DNA from: Euglena gracilis
Lineage: Eukaryota > Euglenida > Euglenophyceae > Euglenales
NCBI GenBank assembly: GCA_039621445.1
Contig: CP154956.1
Location: 11,035,443-11,099,442 of the forward strand
Reading direction: 5' to 3'
Length of the DNA: 64,000 nucleotides
Under the pieces are notes generated by a model, which saw only the letters and a program-made list of their open reading frames with translations, did not search any database and was not told where the DNA came from. The stretch's first letter is position 1. Each line of letters starts with the position of its first letter. Made by a program: the position numbers and the translations under genes. This document shows, piece after piece, positions 46,587 to 56,364 of this stretch.

Positions 46587-47338
46587 TCAGGTCTGCTTGG
46601 TCCCCTTTGGCTTTTTTTCCAGGCCTTCTCTGTCCATTTGCCTCCATCTGGCTGCCAGTGGCACACAGGCCTGCTTGGCCTCCATTGGCCTTCTTTCCAG
46701 GACTTTCTCTTCTCTGTCCTTCTGGGTTCCCAGTATAGGCCACCATGGCCTGTATTTGGCATTGGCTTGCTGCTCCTGGGAGGTTTGTGTCTGAAATTGC
46801 TGGGGGAAAAGTTGGACATACCTTTCCCCAATGGGATCTCTCCAGGCTGGGGTACTGGCTGCCATAGCCTTGCCCCTGGGCCCACTGCCCTCTTGAATAA
46901 TGGCTGCCATAGCCTTGATTCTGGGCCCCAGGCCCTGTTGAATGATGGCTGCCATAGCCTTGATTTTGATTTGAATCCTTTGGATTTCTGATCTCCCTTG
47001 AGAGGCTGCCATAGCCTTTGCTTCTTCCCCTGGAAGGGGAGGAACTGAGAAAAAGGGGTGGAGTCTGTTGGACCTGTGATGGTAGTCTCCCTGTGTCTTC
47101 TCTTCCTGACCACAGTTGTCCATGGTCCATGGCCATCATTTTGAGTGGGGGAGTCTGAAATCTTTGATTTGCTGGGGGGTGGGGGGGTTGCGATGGCCAC
47201 GGACTGACGTGCTGCTGCCGCCTCATCTCCTTCTGCAGCTGCTGCTGTGACTTCACCTTCCCCAGCTGCAGTTGACTTCTTGGAAGTTCTTTGCAGTTCC
47301 TCTTGAAATTCAGAGTTTCTTTGAAATTCATTCTTCAT
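46562..47338 (-). CDS. DIRS gag-like ORF
   Basis: 258 codons from the ATG at 47338: Gln/Glu/Ala-rich start (MKNEFQRNSEFQEELQRTSK), then the motif NDGHGPWTTVVRKRRHRE, then Gln/Gly-rich repeats of the type RLWQPSF. The NDGHGPWTTV-RKRR motif also occurs in the second element at 48095-50455 (DGHGPWTTVARRPRKQK), which ties both to one family. Homology to known gag families is not recognised. The 3' end overlaps the pol frame. Confidence 0.65.
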   Translation of the reverse strand: MKNEFQRNSEFQEELQRTSKKSTAAGEGEVTAAAAEGDEAAAARQSVAIATPPPPSKSKISDSPTQNDGHGPWTTVVRKRRHRETTITGPTDSTPFSQFLPFQGKKQRLWQPLKGDQKSKGFKSKSRLWQPSFNRAWGPESRLWQPLFKRAVGPGARLWQPVPQPGEIPLGKGMSNFSPSNFRHKPPRSSKPMPNTGHGGLYWEPRRTEKRKSWKEGQWRPSRPVCHWQPDGGKWTEKAWKKSQRGPSRPECLCRPKP

Positions 47339-48094
47339 GGAAGTCCTTTGTTGATATGTGTGTTTCTGTTCTTTTGAATTTCTTGTTCCAGTTGAACTCG
47401 AGGCGTTGAATTCTTCCTTCAGGAAGTTGAAGTTCCGAAGAAAGTTCGGTCCACCAGTTGGTAAAAGTATTGGTTCTCGGGAAGGTAGTACTCCTCGAAA
47501 AGCAATTCCACTTGAACTCGTAGCAGTAAAACTCTTTCTCCTTGAGGTCGAAGGGCAGAATTAGGATCAGCCAACTCCGGCAACAAAAAGCAGTAAGAAG
47601 CACCCCCCGCACACGCACAAACACCAGAACAGAGCAGCCGGCAAAGAAAGCAGGACCTCACCATCTCGCAGTGCGGAGCCCGAATGGTCGTGTTTCAAAA
47701 TGAGCGTTTCACGTTTGGGAGACCACCCTCCGCCCCCGGCCGGGCGGGGGTGGTCTCCCAAAAGCCCAGCTCTACGTCACACCCTAGTATGGTTTGTGCC
47801 ATGACACCCCGGGCTCCGCACGACACCTCGGGCTCCGCACTTTGCTATTGTGAGGCCATGCCTTGCTCGCCGGCGGTTTGTTGTGATTGTTTGCTGCGCT
47901 GGGTTAGGAGATCCCGCTTAGTGCCTTTTTTCGCCGGAGTTGGCTGATTCTTAACTTGCCCTTCGACACCCAGAAGAAAGGAACAGAGTCAACGAACGAA
48001 GAAGAACCAAGAAAAGAAGTCAAATATCAATTCAATCCAGAAGGACACGAACCAGACGAATATCAACTCAAAAATCAATTATCAAATTTCAAAT

Positions 48095-50455
48095 TTGACT
48101 TCAATGAGCAATGCAGTTGAGAAGAAATTGGGATTTCATGGCCGCGGACGTCTTGGAGCAGAGGCCGCAGCAGCAGCTGGAGAACTTGGAGATGCGGTCG
48201 ACACGTGGCAAACCGTGGCCGTTCTTCCCACCCAGACCCCCACCCCAGAAATTTCCCACAAAAACCCACCCAGTGACGGCCACGGTCCTTGGACCACTGT
48301 GGCCAGAAGGCCCAGAAAACAGAAATCAGCCCCAACCCTCAGTGGGCCAAGGATGGGCCATGGAGGCCCAAAATGCTTCAGCATTGGACAGCCAAAGCCC
48401 ACAGATCAGGGGCTTTTCCCCCAAGCCTGCACACAATTTGGCCAAAGGCTGGGGAGATGGAATCAAGGCCAAGGAGGTCACCATTACAGGGGCCATGGGG
48501 GCCAATTTTACAAGAAAATCCCCTCAGGAAGGGGCAGAAAAGGTCCGTCAACCCCCCCAATTCATCTTACACAACAGCCCCTCTCAGGGGGACAAGGGGG
48601 GACCACAGCAGCCCCCCCCAGATTTCCAATGGGGTTGGAGGCCAAGAAGAACTCAAGGCCCACCAGACCAACAGATGGATTATGGAAAAAAATTTACATA
48701 AGGAGACCTTGGAAGCCAGCAGGGTGGACCCACAGTGGCCACCAAGAAGCTAAGGATGCTGCTGGTGAAATCCCCCGAGGGACCCACAGAGGCCCTCTGC
48801 CAAAAATGGGGGAAAAAGGGACCCACAGTGGCCCTTTCAATGACCCAGCCCCAGGAGGAAAAGGGACCCACAGTGGCCCTTGTGGAGGGAGGGGCAGGAA
48901 CCCCTCCAACAATTATTCCTCAATTTCCAATGATTCAATCAAGGGGGGGACCCACAGAGGCCCCCCTATGGTATGTCAACCAACCACATCAACATGGAGA
49001 AGACCAGATAGGCCAAACAGGGGCATTAAGCCCTATGGTATGTCTTCCAACAACAAGATCATCCAGAGAGGTGAGCAGAGAGGGAGAGAGTGCATGCACA
49101 TCCCCCCAGAAAGGATTTCTTTTTCCAAGGGCCCAAGCCCTAGGGGACCTAAGGGTGCAATGTCCAACACCCCCAACCCAGCCCCCCCACAATCATCTTA
49201 CCCAGAAAATAAATTCAATGGAGGAAGCGAAGGGAGACACCCCCCTCCATCAAAGGTTGCAAAAAAGCCTGAAATGTCCAACACCCCCAGCCCAGCCCCC
49301 CAAAATCATCTCATCCAAGAAATAAATTCCACGGAGGAAAAATGGGGAGACACCCCCCTCCATCAAAAGGCTGCAAAAAAGCTTGAAATGGTGGACAAAA
49401 AATGCCCTCCCAACAACATGTCAACTCATCAGGGATGGCATTCAACCCCCCTGGGTCTGCCTACCAAAATTGTCCACCCAGCCCAGAGAGCGCGCACGCC
49501 CCCCCCCCAGCACAGGGAAGGGCAGCCACGCCGCGCGCACCCCCCCACACGCAAGGCAGCCCAGCGAGCACGCCCCAGCGCACAAGGGGCAGGGCAGCCC
49601 AAAGCCGCGCACAACACGCGAGCCCCCCCCCCCAGCGCACCAGGGCCAGGGCAGCCCAAGCCGCGCCAGCAGCCCCCCCCAGCGCCCGGGAGGGGAACCA
49701 GCCCCCCCCCCCCCCACGGGGGAACCAGACCCGGCGACCAAGGCACGAAAAGGGCACACGATCCCCCGCTCCCCCCCCCCCAGAAAAGCCCACGCCCGAA
49801 GGGGGCAGGGGGCCAAAAAAAAAAAACGCCACCCCCCCCCCCCCCAGGGGGCGGCCAAAAAACAACCGCCCCCACCCCAGGGGGCGGCCAAAAAAAAAAC
49901 CGCCCCCCCAGGGGGCGGCCAAAAAAAATAAAAAAAACCGCCCCCCCCCCCGGGGGGCCGCCAAAAAAAAAAACCCCCCCCCCCCCAGGGCGCCAGGCCA
50001 GGAGCACGCACACCAGCCAAACCGACCAGCCAGCCCAGGAGGCAGCCCGCCTCTGCCACGGAGGCCCGCCAGGCCAGGAGCACGCACACCAGCCAGACCG
50101 ACCAGCCAGACCCAGAGCGAGGCACGCCCCCCCCCCGGCCCAGGGCGAGCCCAAGCCCGCCCCCCCGGCCCGCCGGGTAGCGCCCCGGCCTAACCCACCC
50201 CCTGGCCCCCGCCTGCCAGTCACCCAGGACGACCTCCTCCCCCACCAGGCTGCCGGCGCTTCCGAACAGGGAGTGGGCGGTCGGTCGCACACCCAACCCA
50301 AGCCCACAGAGAACCGCCCGCAGCCGGTTCCACCGCTGCGGCGGGAAGCCACACAGCGCTCCGCGCCCGGGGCTCTGTGGAGGGACGGCGGAGCCAAAGC
50401 CGACCCCCAGGCCGAAGCCTCAGAACGGCCCCATTCTTGCATCCCTCAGTTATAA
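48095..50455 (+). CDS. Gag-like protein of the second DIRS element
   Basis: A 786-codon open frame. It has an Ala-rich start with DGHGPWTTVARRPRKQK (residues about 63-80), shared with the first element's gag. Gly/Gln-rich repeats with short tandem motifs follow (GTHRGP/GTHSGP), and two direct ~55-residue repeats (EMSNTPSPAPQNHL-like). Then comes a very Pro/Lys/Arg-rich second half made of AAAAAACCGCCCCC...GGGGGCGGCC DNA repeats (49800-50000). The C-terminal half may be non-functional repeat translated by chance. The frame stays open despite the repeats, which is notable. Confidence 0.55.
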   Translation: MTSMSNAVEKKLGFHGRGRLGAEAAAAAGELGDAVDTWQTVAVLPTQTPTPEISHKNPPSDGHGPWTTVARRPRKQKSAPTLSGPRMGHGGPKCFSIGQPKPTDQGLFPQACTQFGQRLGRWNQGQGGHHYRGHGGQFYKKIPSGRGRKGPSTPPIHLTQQPLSGGQGGTTAAPPRFPMGLEAKKNSRPTRPTDGLWKKIYIRRPWKPAGWTHSGHQEAKDAAGEIPRGTHRGPLPKMGEKGTHSGPFNDPAPGGKGTHSGPCGGRGRNPSNNYSSISNDSIKGGTHRGPPMVCQPTTSTWRRPDRPNRGIKPYGMSSNNKIIQRGEQRGRECMHIPPERISFSKGPSPRGPKGAMSNTPNPAPPQSSYPENKFNGGSEGRHPPPSKVAKKPEMSNTPSPAPQNHLIQEINSTEEKWGDTPLHQKAAKKLEMVDKKCPPNNMSTHQGWHSTPLGLPTKIVHPAQRARTPPPQHREGQPRRAHPPTRKAAQRARPSAQGAGQPKAAHNTRAPPPSAPGPGQPKPRQQPPPAPGRGTSPPPPHGGTRPGDQGTKRAHDPPLPPPQKSPRPKGAGGQKKKTPPPPPPGGGQKTTAPTPGGGQKKNRPPRGRPKKIKKTAPPPGGPPKKKTPPPPGRQARSTHTSQTDQPAQEAARLCHGGPPGQEHAHQPDRPARPRARHAPPPAQGEPKPAPPARRVAPRPNPPPGPRLPVTQDDLLPHQAAGASEQGVGGRSHTQPKPTENRPQPVPPLRREATQRSAPGALWRDGGAKADPQAEASERPHSCIPQL

Positions 50456-51221
50456 CGTTCCTTTCCCTTGTTGTAAATAGTGCACTCGATGCCTGGTGCG
50501 CACCGCTCCCGCCCCCCGCCGCCGGGGTAAGCCAAAGGCAGGCGAGGCCGGCGCCTCGGTAGGAAGGGGAGTGTGGGCGGCGGCGGCCAGAGCGCAGGCG
50601 CACACAAAGTAGTGGAACCCTCCGCTACTACCTGACCACCCCCTTTCTGCATTTGTCTTCCGCAGGCTCCCTTGTTTCCATGGATTCAATCTGATTTGTG
50701 CATTGGAATTCAATTGTTCAAGTTCAATTGTTCAATTCAATCAAATTCAAAGATTTCAAAGAAACCAAAGGAAACTGCCAAAAGAGAAATTACCTTCAAG
50801 GAGATCAAAGAAAACATCAAGGAATTGGCCTACCAGGAGCGCCTAGGAGAGTCAATATCAAAGGTACTTGCTGGATTTGGCTGGGCTAAGTGGCAATAAG
50901 GGTGGGAAGCACCCCCTGAAAACCCCTAGCACCCAGGCTTTTCCGCCCCCCCTCTGTCCCCCCTCAATTTCCCCCCCTGCGAGGGCCCACCTAAGCGGCT
51001 CCGCAGACCCCCAGAGGCATCGCAGGAGGCACCCCCCTCCACTCCGCCGCCGGGAACACTAAAAAATGGACCCCAACCCATTCCAAGCACCCACGGAGCT
51101 TCCCAGCGTCTACGTGGGGGCTGAGCCCACCCGCGCACCTCCCCCCTCGCCGGATCCGTGACCCGGGACCCACCCTGCCGGAACCCCAGCGAGACCGGGA
51201 CCCCCCCTGGGAAAGCCTGGG

Positions 51222-51480
51222 ATGCTTTTGATCCCTGGCTTTGGTGGCCTAAGGTTCCATGCCATGTTAGCACCTTATAAAAGGCTTTGGAACCAAAACC
51301 TGGAGAAATATGGTGCATTCTGGGATCCCCTCCCAATCCTCCTGGGACTGGCACAGTCCCCCCTGCCCTCTGATATGTGTACATTGCGTACACAACTCAT
51401 TTGCTGTTCACGCATCCTCTGTTTATACGGGTCATCTGATTTGGCACAGGTCCAAAGAACCATATACAGAAGAAACAGCG
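51222..51480 (+). pseudogene. DIRS tyrosine recombinase fragment
   Basis: Reads MLLIPGFGGLRFHAMLAPYK and then RLWNQNLEKYGAFWDPL, matching the 44.1-kb recombinase (LLLPGFGSLRF, KRKWN). Truncated after about 80 residues where the terminal-repeat sequence begins at about 51480. Confidence 0.75.
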
Positions 51481-51504
51481 CCATGGTCGCCACGTCGGAG
51501 ACGA

Positions 51505-52130
51505 TGCAGCCAACTCCCGCGAGGCGGCACTAAGCGGGATCTCCTAACCCAGCGCAGCAAACAATCACAACAAACCGCCAGCGAGCAAGGCATGGCCTCA
51601 CAATGTCTTTGTGATTCGCCCTCGGTGTCCCTTCCTCCCTTCTCGGTCTGCCTCGAGGGAGTACGATTTCCCGTTTTGAGACCATGCCTTCCTCGCCGGC
51701 GATCTGTTGTTTGATTGTGACGCTTTTTCGCACTCCGTCGAGGCAGACCGAGAAGGGAGGAAGGGAAACCGAGGGCGAAGCACAAAGACATTGTGAGGCC
51801 ATGCCTTGCTCGCAGGCGGTTTGCTGTGTGATTGTTTTTGCGCGCTGGGTTAGGTCGCCTCGCCGGAGCTGGCTGCATTGTGTCCGACGTGGCGACCGTG
51901 GCGCTTTTTCTTTGCCGGGGGGGTCCCCCCCCACCTCTCTCCCCCTGGCCCCGATCCTCTGATCGAGGGCGTTTGAAGACAACTTTTCTTGTATGAGTGG
52001 GGGGGGGGTCGGGCCCACAATGTCTTTGTGCATCGCCCCCGGTGTCCCTTCCTCACTTCTCGGTCTGCCTCGAGGGGGTACGAGACACCTCGGGCTCCGC
52101 ACTTTGCCATTGTGAGGCCAGATTGTTCAC
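51505..52130. repeat. DIRS terminal-repeat/ICR cluster
   Basis: Several copies, in both orientations, of AGGCCATGCCTTGCTCGC..GGCGGTTTG and CTTCCTCCCTTCTCGGTCTGCCTCGAGG (51590-51660, 51725-51860 and 52015-52115). These are the same sequences as the termini at 47829-47945. The cluster may be the fused ends of two neighbouring elements. Confidence 0.65.
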
Positions 52131-52304
52131 TGAAAAAAGGGGGGCCAGGGCATTCTCCAAAGCACCTTGGGCACCAAGTCTTTGGTAATGGGTTGTGAAA
52201 GCCTCTACCCCCTTCCACTGACCAATTTCACAAACTTCTTGGGCACAAAGGCCCAATTTTTTGAGTAAACCACTCCTGCCCCTCTGGTGAAGTGTGGTCC
52301 CCAA
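52100..52304 (-). pseudogene. DIRS tyrosine recombinase, catalytic C-terminus
   Basis: Reads GTTLHQRGRSGLLKKLGLCA and then EVCEIGQWKGVEAFTTHYQR, with the H-x-x-R pair and the Tyr of tyrosine recombinases. It continues from a - strand piece at 52205-52510 (WLHSPVPPKQSLSFDDVLCD). Belongs to the third, inverted element. Confidence 0.78.
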
Positions 52305-52575
52305 ACCTGGGGGGGTACCCCCTGCTGGGCCAAAAAGTGTTTGGTTATCGAAGCAATGGTCTCTGCCATAATGGCTTTATAGGGGGGTTTTAACGCAATT
52401 AAAAGGGGGCCCCAGGTTTCACAAGGAAACGTGTTGCTGTCACATAAGACATCATCAAATGAAAGGGACTGCTTTGGGGGCACTGGGGAATGGAGCCAAC
52501 TCGCTCCCACTTATGGAGTTTTTGCCCTTTACGTTTAATTTTGATGTAGGGTGCCCCCCCCCCCCCAACACACTG

Positions 52576-52817
52576 ATGGTTCTTTGGACCTGTGCCAAAT
52601 CAGATGACCCGTATAAACAGAGGATGCGTGAACAGAAAATGAGTTGTGTACGCAATGTACACATATCAGAGGGCAGGGGGGACTGTGCCAGCCCCAGGAG
52701 GATTGGGAGGGGATCCCAGAATGCACCATATTTCTCCAGGTTTTGGTTCCAAAGCCTTTTATAAGGTGCTAACATGGCATGGAACCTTAGGCCACCAAAG
52801 CCAGGGATCAAAAGCAT
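52576..52817 (-). pseudogene. DIRS tyrosine recombinase N-terminal fragment (inverted copy)
   Basis: Nearly identical to 51222-51463 in inverted orientation, differing in one visible residue (ICCSRI versus IFCSRI). Here the 3' flank differs, running into a C/G-run (52557-52566) and then towards the catalytic part at 52304. Confidence 0.8.
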
Positions 52818-53984
52818 CCCAGGCTTTCCCAGGGGGGGTCCCGGTCTCGCTGGGGTTCCGGCAGGGTGGGTCCCGGGTCACGGATCCGGCGAGGGGGGAG
52901 GTGCGCGGGTGGGCTCAGCCCCCACGTAGACGCTGGGAAGCTCCGTGGGTGCTTGGAATGGGTTGGGGTCCATTTTTTAGTGTTCCCGGCGGCGGAGTGG
53001 AGGGGGGTGCCTCCTGCGATGCCTCTGGGGGTCTGCGGAGCCGCTTAGGTGGGCCCTCGCAGGGGGGGAAATTGAGGGGGGACAGAGGGGGGGCGGAAAA
53101 GCCTGGGTGCTAGGGTTTTCAGGGGGTGCTTCCCACCCTTATTGCCACTTAGCCCAGCCAAATCCAGCAAGTACCTTTGATATTGACTCTCCTAGGCGCT
53201 CCTGGTAGGCCAATTCCTTGATGTTTTCTTTGATCTCCTTGAAGGTAATTTCTCTTTTGGCAGTTTCCTTTGGTTTCTTTGAAATCTTTGAATTTGATTG
53301 AATTGAACAATTGAACTTGAACAATTGAATTCCAATGCACAAATCAGATTGAATCCATGGAAACAAGGGAGCCTGCGGAAGACAAATGCAGAAAGGGGGT
53401 GGTCAGGTAGTAGCGGAGGGTTCCACTACTTTGTGTGCGCCTGCGCTCTGGCCGCCGCCGCCCACACTCCCCTTCCTACCGAGGCGCCGGCCTCGCCTGC
53501 CTTTGGCTTACCCCGGCGGCGGGGGGCGGGAGCGGTGCGCACCAGGCATCGAGTGCACTATTTACAACAAGGGAAAGGAACGTTATAACTGAGGGATGCA
53601 AGAATGGGGCCGTTCTGAGGCTTCGGCCTGGGGGTCGGCTTTGGCTCCGCCGTCCCTCCACAGAGCCCCGGGCGCGGAGCGCTGTGTGGCTTCCCGCCGC
53701 AGCGGTGGAACCGGCTGCGGGCGGGGCTCTGTGGGCTCGGGTTGGGTGTGCGACCGACCGCCCACTCCCTGTTCGGAAGCGCCGGCGGCCTGGTGGGTGA
53801 GGATGTCGTCCGGATTGACTTGCACACTGCGGCCAGGGAGTGGGTTAGGCATGTGCGCTACCCGGCGGGCCTGGGGGGCGTGCTTGGGCTCGCCCTTGGC
53901 CGGGGGGGGGGCGTGCCTCGCTCTGGGTCTGGCTGGTCGGTCTGGCTGGTGTGCGTGCTCCTGGCCTGGCGCCCTGGGGGGGGG

Positions 53985-54195
53985 GGCGTTTTCTTTTTTG
54001 GCCGCCCCCTGGGGGGGGGGGCGGTTTTTTTTTGTGCCCCCCCCAGGGGGGGGGGGGGGGGTTTTTTTTTGGCCGCCCCCTGGGGGGGCGTTTTTTTTTT
54101 TTTGGCCCCCCCCGGGGGGGGGGGGGGTTTTTTTTTGGCCGCCCCCTGGGGGGGGGGGCTTTTTTTTTTTTTGCTGCCCCCTGGGGGGTTGGTGC
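53985..54195. repeat. GGGGGCGG..TTTTTTTTGGCCGCCCCC array (inverted twin of 49800-50000)
   Basis: About six ~30-bp units each made of a G-run, a T-run and GGCCGCCCCC. The unit is itself nearly palindromic. The mirrored array at 49,800-50,000 has the complementary strand sense. Confidence 0.8.
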
Positions 54196-55119
54196 CCCCT
54201 TCGTGCGTAGGGGGGGGGCTGGTGTGCTTTTTCCGGCGCGCCTGGTCTGCCGTGGCTGGTTCCCCCCCCCCCGGGGGGGGCTGCCTTGGGCGCGTGCGGT
54301 CCTCTCCTGTTGTGCGCTGGGGGGGGCTCGCGTGTTGTGCGCGGCTTTGGGCTGCCCTGCCCCTTGTGCGCTGGGGCGTGCTCGCTGGGCTGCCTTGCGT
54401 GTGGGGGGGTGCGCGCGGCGTGGCTGCCCTTCCCTGTGCTGGGGGGGGGGGGCGGGCGCGCTCTCTGGGCTGCCCTTCTCTTGGGCCGGGGGGTGTCTGG
54501 CCTGCCTGCCCCCTCCGGGCCCGTTTGCTGGCTTGGCCCCTCTGGGCTCGTTGGTCTGCCCCGCTTCTGGTGTGCCCCTCGTGGTTCGTGGGGCCTTTTG
54601 TCGTGGGGCTCGTCTTGCTGCTTGGCTCTGGGTTCCCCGCTCGTCCTGCGGTGGGGGTGGGGGTGGCTGGTCTCCTGTCTTTGGCTCTGGCTCTCCTGGG
54701 CTCTCCCGGGCCTTTTGGCTGCCTGGGGGGTTTTGGTTGGGTGTCCCCTCCCGGGCTGGCTCGGGGGGGGGGTCCCGCTGGTTGGCTGGCTGGGGGGGGG
54801 GGGGGGGCCCTGCCTTTGGCTGGCTGGGTCTGCCAGCTGGGGGGGGTACCCTGCCCCTGGCTGGCTGGTGCTCGCTCGTGGCGCCTGGGGTGTGCGTGCT
54901 CTGCGGGTGGCGTGCCTGCTATTGACCCCCGCTGTTGCCTGGCGCCCCTTCCCACCTGGGCCGGGGTGCCGTGGCCTTCCTTGAGGCCGGGGTTAGGGGA
55001 TTCAGTGGTCCAGGAAAGGAAAGAGTGACAGGGAAAAGGTGCGGTCCAGGGTCAACCCTCACCACAGGGTCAACCACAGCCTCCTGTGCTGCTCGCCGAA
55101 CCGCACTGCCCACAGCTAC

Positions 55120-55445
55120 GCTGCACTGTTGAATTGAGAAGATCTGACGATGGGCACCAGGATGCAGATAAAACGATACGGTAAACGATGTAGATTGAAC
55201 AAAACGATGGTACTGCCCAAACCCCCTACCTCACCCCAGGTTGGCCGCAGGCTTTTCCGCTTTCCCCCCCCGCCCCCCTCAGGCTTGGGTAGCCGGGGCA
55301 AACGGGCGGCGGCAGGCTGGGTCCGGTTCGCCAGGTCGCACCGTGGGCCGGCTGGGCCTTTAGGGTCGGTCCCTCCGGTGGTGGGCCCCCTACCCGCCTG
55401 GGATGCGAGGGATGGGTCACTGGGAAGCCTGGGTACGAACCGTCA
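55120..55445. other. Boundary between DIRS and Gypsy elements
   Basis: Contains GATACGGTAAACGATGTAGATTG-type unique DNA. Expected place for the 3' LTR of the Gypsy relic, but no repeat of the 62-64 kb sequences was recognised here. Confidence 0.35.
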
Positions 55446-56100
55446 GTCCTGGGTTAGTGCAGGCTCGGGCTCGGTGCCACACGGGCACGCACGGCTGCGT
55501 TGGGTCGCATGGTACCGTGCATGGGGTGGGACGTGCCATGGGGGCACGTGTTCGGGCGGTGCTGCGTGGTGACTGGTCGGTGTGCTGCGGTGCGGTGCGG
55601 TGGGAGACGGGTCGGTGGGTCGGAGGCTGAGGTGAGGGGAACTGCGGGGCTGCGGGAGTGGGGTGGCACTGGGGTACAGAGCGGATGTATGGGTTGTGGG
55701 GAGAGGTTGAGGAAGCTGGAAGCTGAGGGTGCTTTTGGAGGTGGGAGCTGTGTTGAGGTTGCCGCTTCTGCCGTTGACTAGGCCAGGTGGACCCGACCGG
55801 GCGCCTATGGTGGGCCTCTCTTTTGGCCTGCGTGGGCTTGGGCGTTTTTGGGGCTCTCCCCTTCCTGGCTTGCTGTTCCCTCGGCTGGTGTCGGTCTCTC
55901 CCGTTTCTCGTTGGGTGCTGTGGTGGCTCTTTGCCATTTTCTCTTGTGCTGGTGGGGTGTTTTTGTCTCTGCGGTTTTGCTGTCTCTCCTCTTGCTGGCG
56001 TCCCCGTCGTTGGGGTTCTGGGGGCTTATGCCCCTCACAGCTGCTGGTTCGCCTCCTTCTCCTCCCATGTCCACTCAGTGGGGGGCTCTTCTCACTCAAG
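55445..56100 (-). other. Downstream tail of the Gypsy relic
   Basis: Basic, Arg/Gln/Pro-rich frames with no recognisable domain; either a 3' untranslated region or degraded tail of the pol frame. Confidence 0.35.
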
Positions 56101-56149
56101 TGGCCACTTCTTGTCTTGCCTCGGTCCTCCTTCCTCTGCTGACAGCCAC

Positions 56150-56364
56150 ACCCTGGCCACCTCTGTTGGGTGTTTGGCCAGATGGGCCATGACATCCTCC
56201 TTCAGGTTCTTCTTCTGGAAGTAATCGACGATGGGCTGACTGTAGCTGTGGAAGAAATGGTGCAGTGGTTCCCAGGTGAGTTCGGTGGAACCTTCCCACT
56301 GCACCTTGAACTCCAACTCTCCTCCTGGCGTTCTTCGGTGGGTCACCACTTTTCGACGTTCCAC
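56150..56364 (-). pseudogene. Chromodomain of Gypsy integrase
   Basis: Reads KVVTHRRTPGGELEFKVQWE and then GSTELTWEPLHHFFHSY. The pattern basic-hydrophobic strand, L-E-F-x-V-x-W-x-G and T-W-E-P is that of chromodomains, with the aromatic positions present. It is one frame away from the integrase end (GIDEWNVEKW), so a frameshift at about 56345-56350 separates them. Confidence 0.8.

Larger units (their letters stand above)
42985..47690 (-). mobile_element. DIRS-like tyrosine-recombinase retrotransposon, nearly complete
   Basis: Order on the - strand: terminal repeat, gag-like ORF, RT-RNase H-methyltransferase ORF, overlapping tyrosine recombinase, terminal repeat. The ends are inverted: 43063-43170 (GGTCCTGCTTTCTTTGCCGG... 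with CTCTGTTCTGGTGTTTGTGC) reads as the reverse complement of about 47565-47670. Inverted repeats instead of LTRs, an RT with a Dam-like methyltransferase, and a tyrosine recombinase in place of a DDE integrase define DIRS-type elements. Further inverted segments at 42985-43075 and 43370-43470 may correspond to the internal complementary region used to close the circular intermediate. The recombinase is frameshifted, so this copy is probably not autonomous. Confidence 0.85.
47800..51610 (+). mobile_element. Second DIRS-like element, RT deleted
   Basis: The left terminal segment 47829-47945 (GGCCATGCCTTGCTCGCCGG, GCGCTGGGTTAGGAGATCCC) is the reverse complement of 51505-51600, giving inverted termini. 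Between them are a gag-like ORF (48095-50455), about 750 bp without RT, and a piece of tyrosine recombinase (51222-51480). RT, RNase H and methyltransferase are absent, so it would depend on another element. Confidence 0.75.
49490..54540. repeat. Large imperfect palindrome of DIRS sequence
   Basis: The segment ending at 51463 is mirrored by the segment starting at 52576. Equivalent positions sum to about 104,038 over at least 50,446-51,463 with almost no indels. Further out (to about 49,490 and 54,540) the arms are still related but diverged, particularly in the Pro-codon repeats. The spacer is about 1.1 kb and contains a recombinase C-terminus plus terminal-repeat fragments. The arrangement is two related elements, one + and one -, meeting at their recombinase ends. 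Confidence 0.85.
52131..54960 (-). mobile_element. Third DIRS-like element, inverted and decayed
   Basis: On the - strand from about 54,960 down: Pro/Arg-rich gag-tail repeats (GRAATPRAPPHTQGSPASTP is shared with the second element), a GC-rich block (53,435-53,840), the KETAKREITFKEIKENIKEL segment (53,139-53,366), then recombinase N- and C-terminal parts. RT is absent, as in the second element. Confidence 0.7.

Noticed and set aside
49429-50442. A 337-codon - strand frame opposite the gag-like ORF
   Set aside because: Gly/Trp/Cys-rich shadow of the Pro/Arg-rich repeat; it has no recognisable domain and mirrors the coding strand.
53742-55028. A 428-codon + strand frame
   Set aside because: Shadow of the inverted gag-tail repeats; its open length is explained by stop-poor GC-rich repeats.
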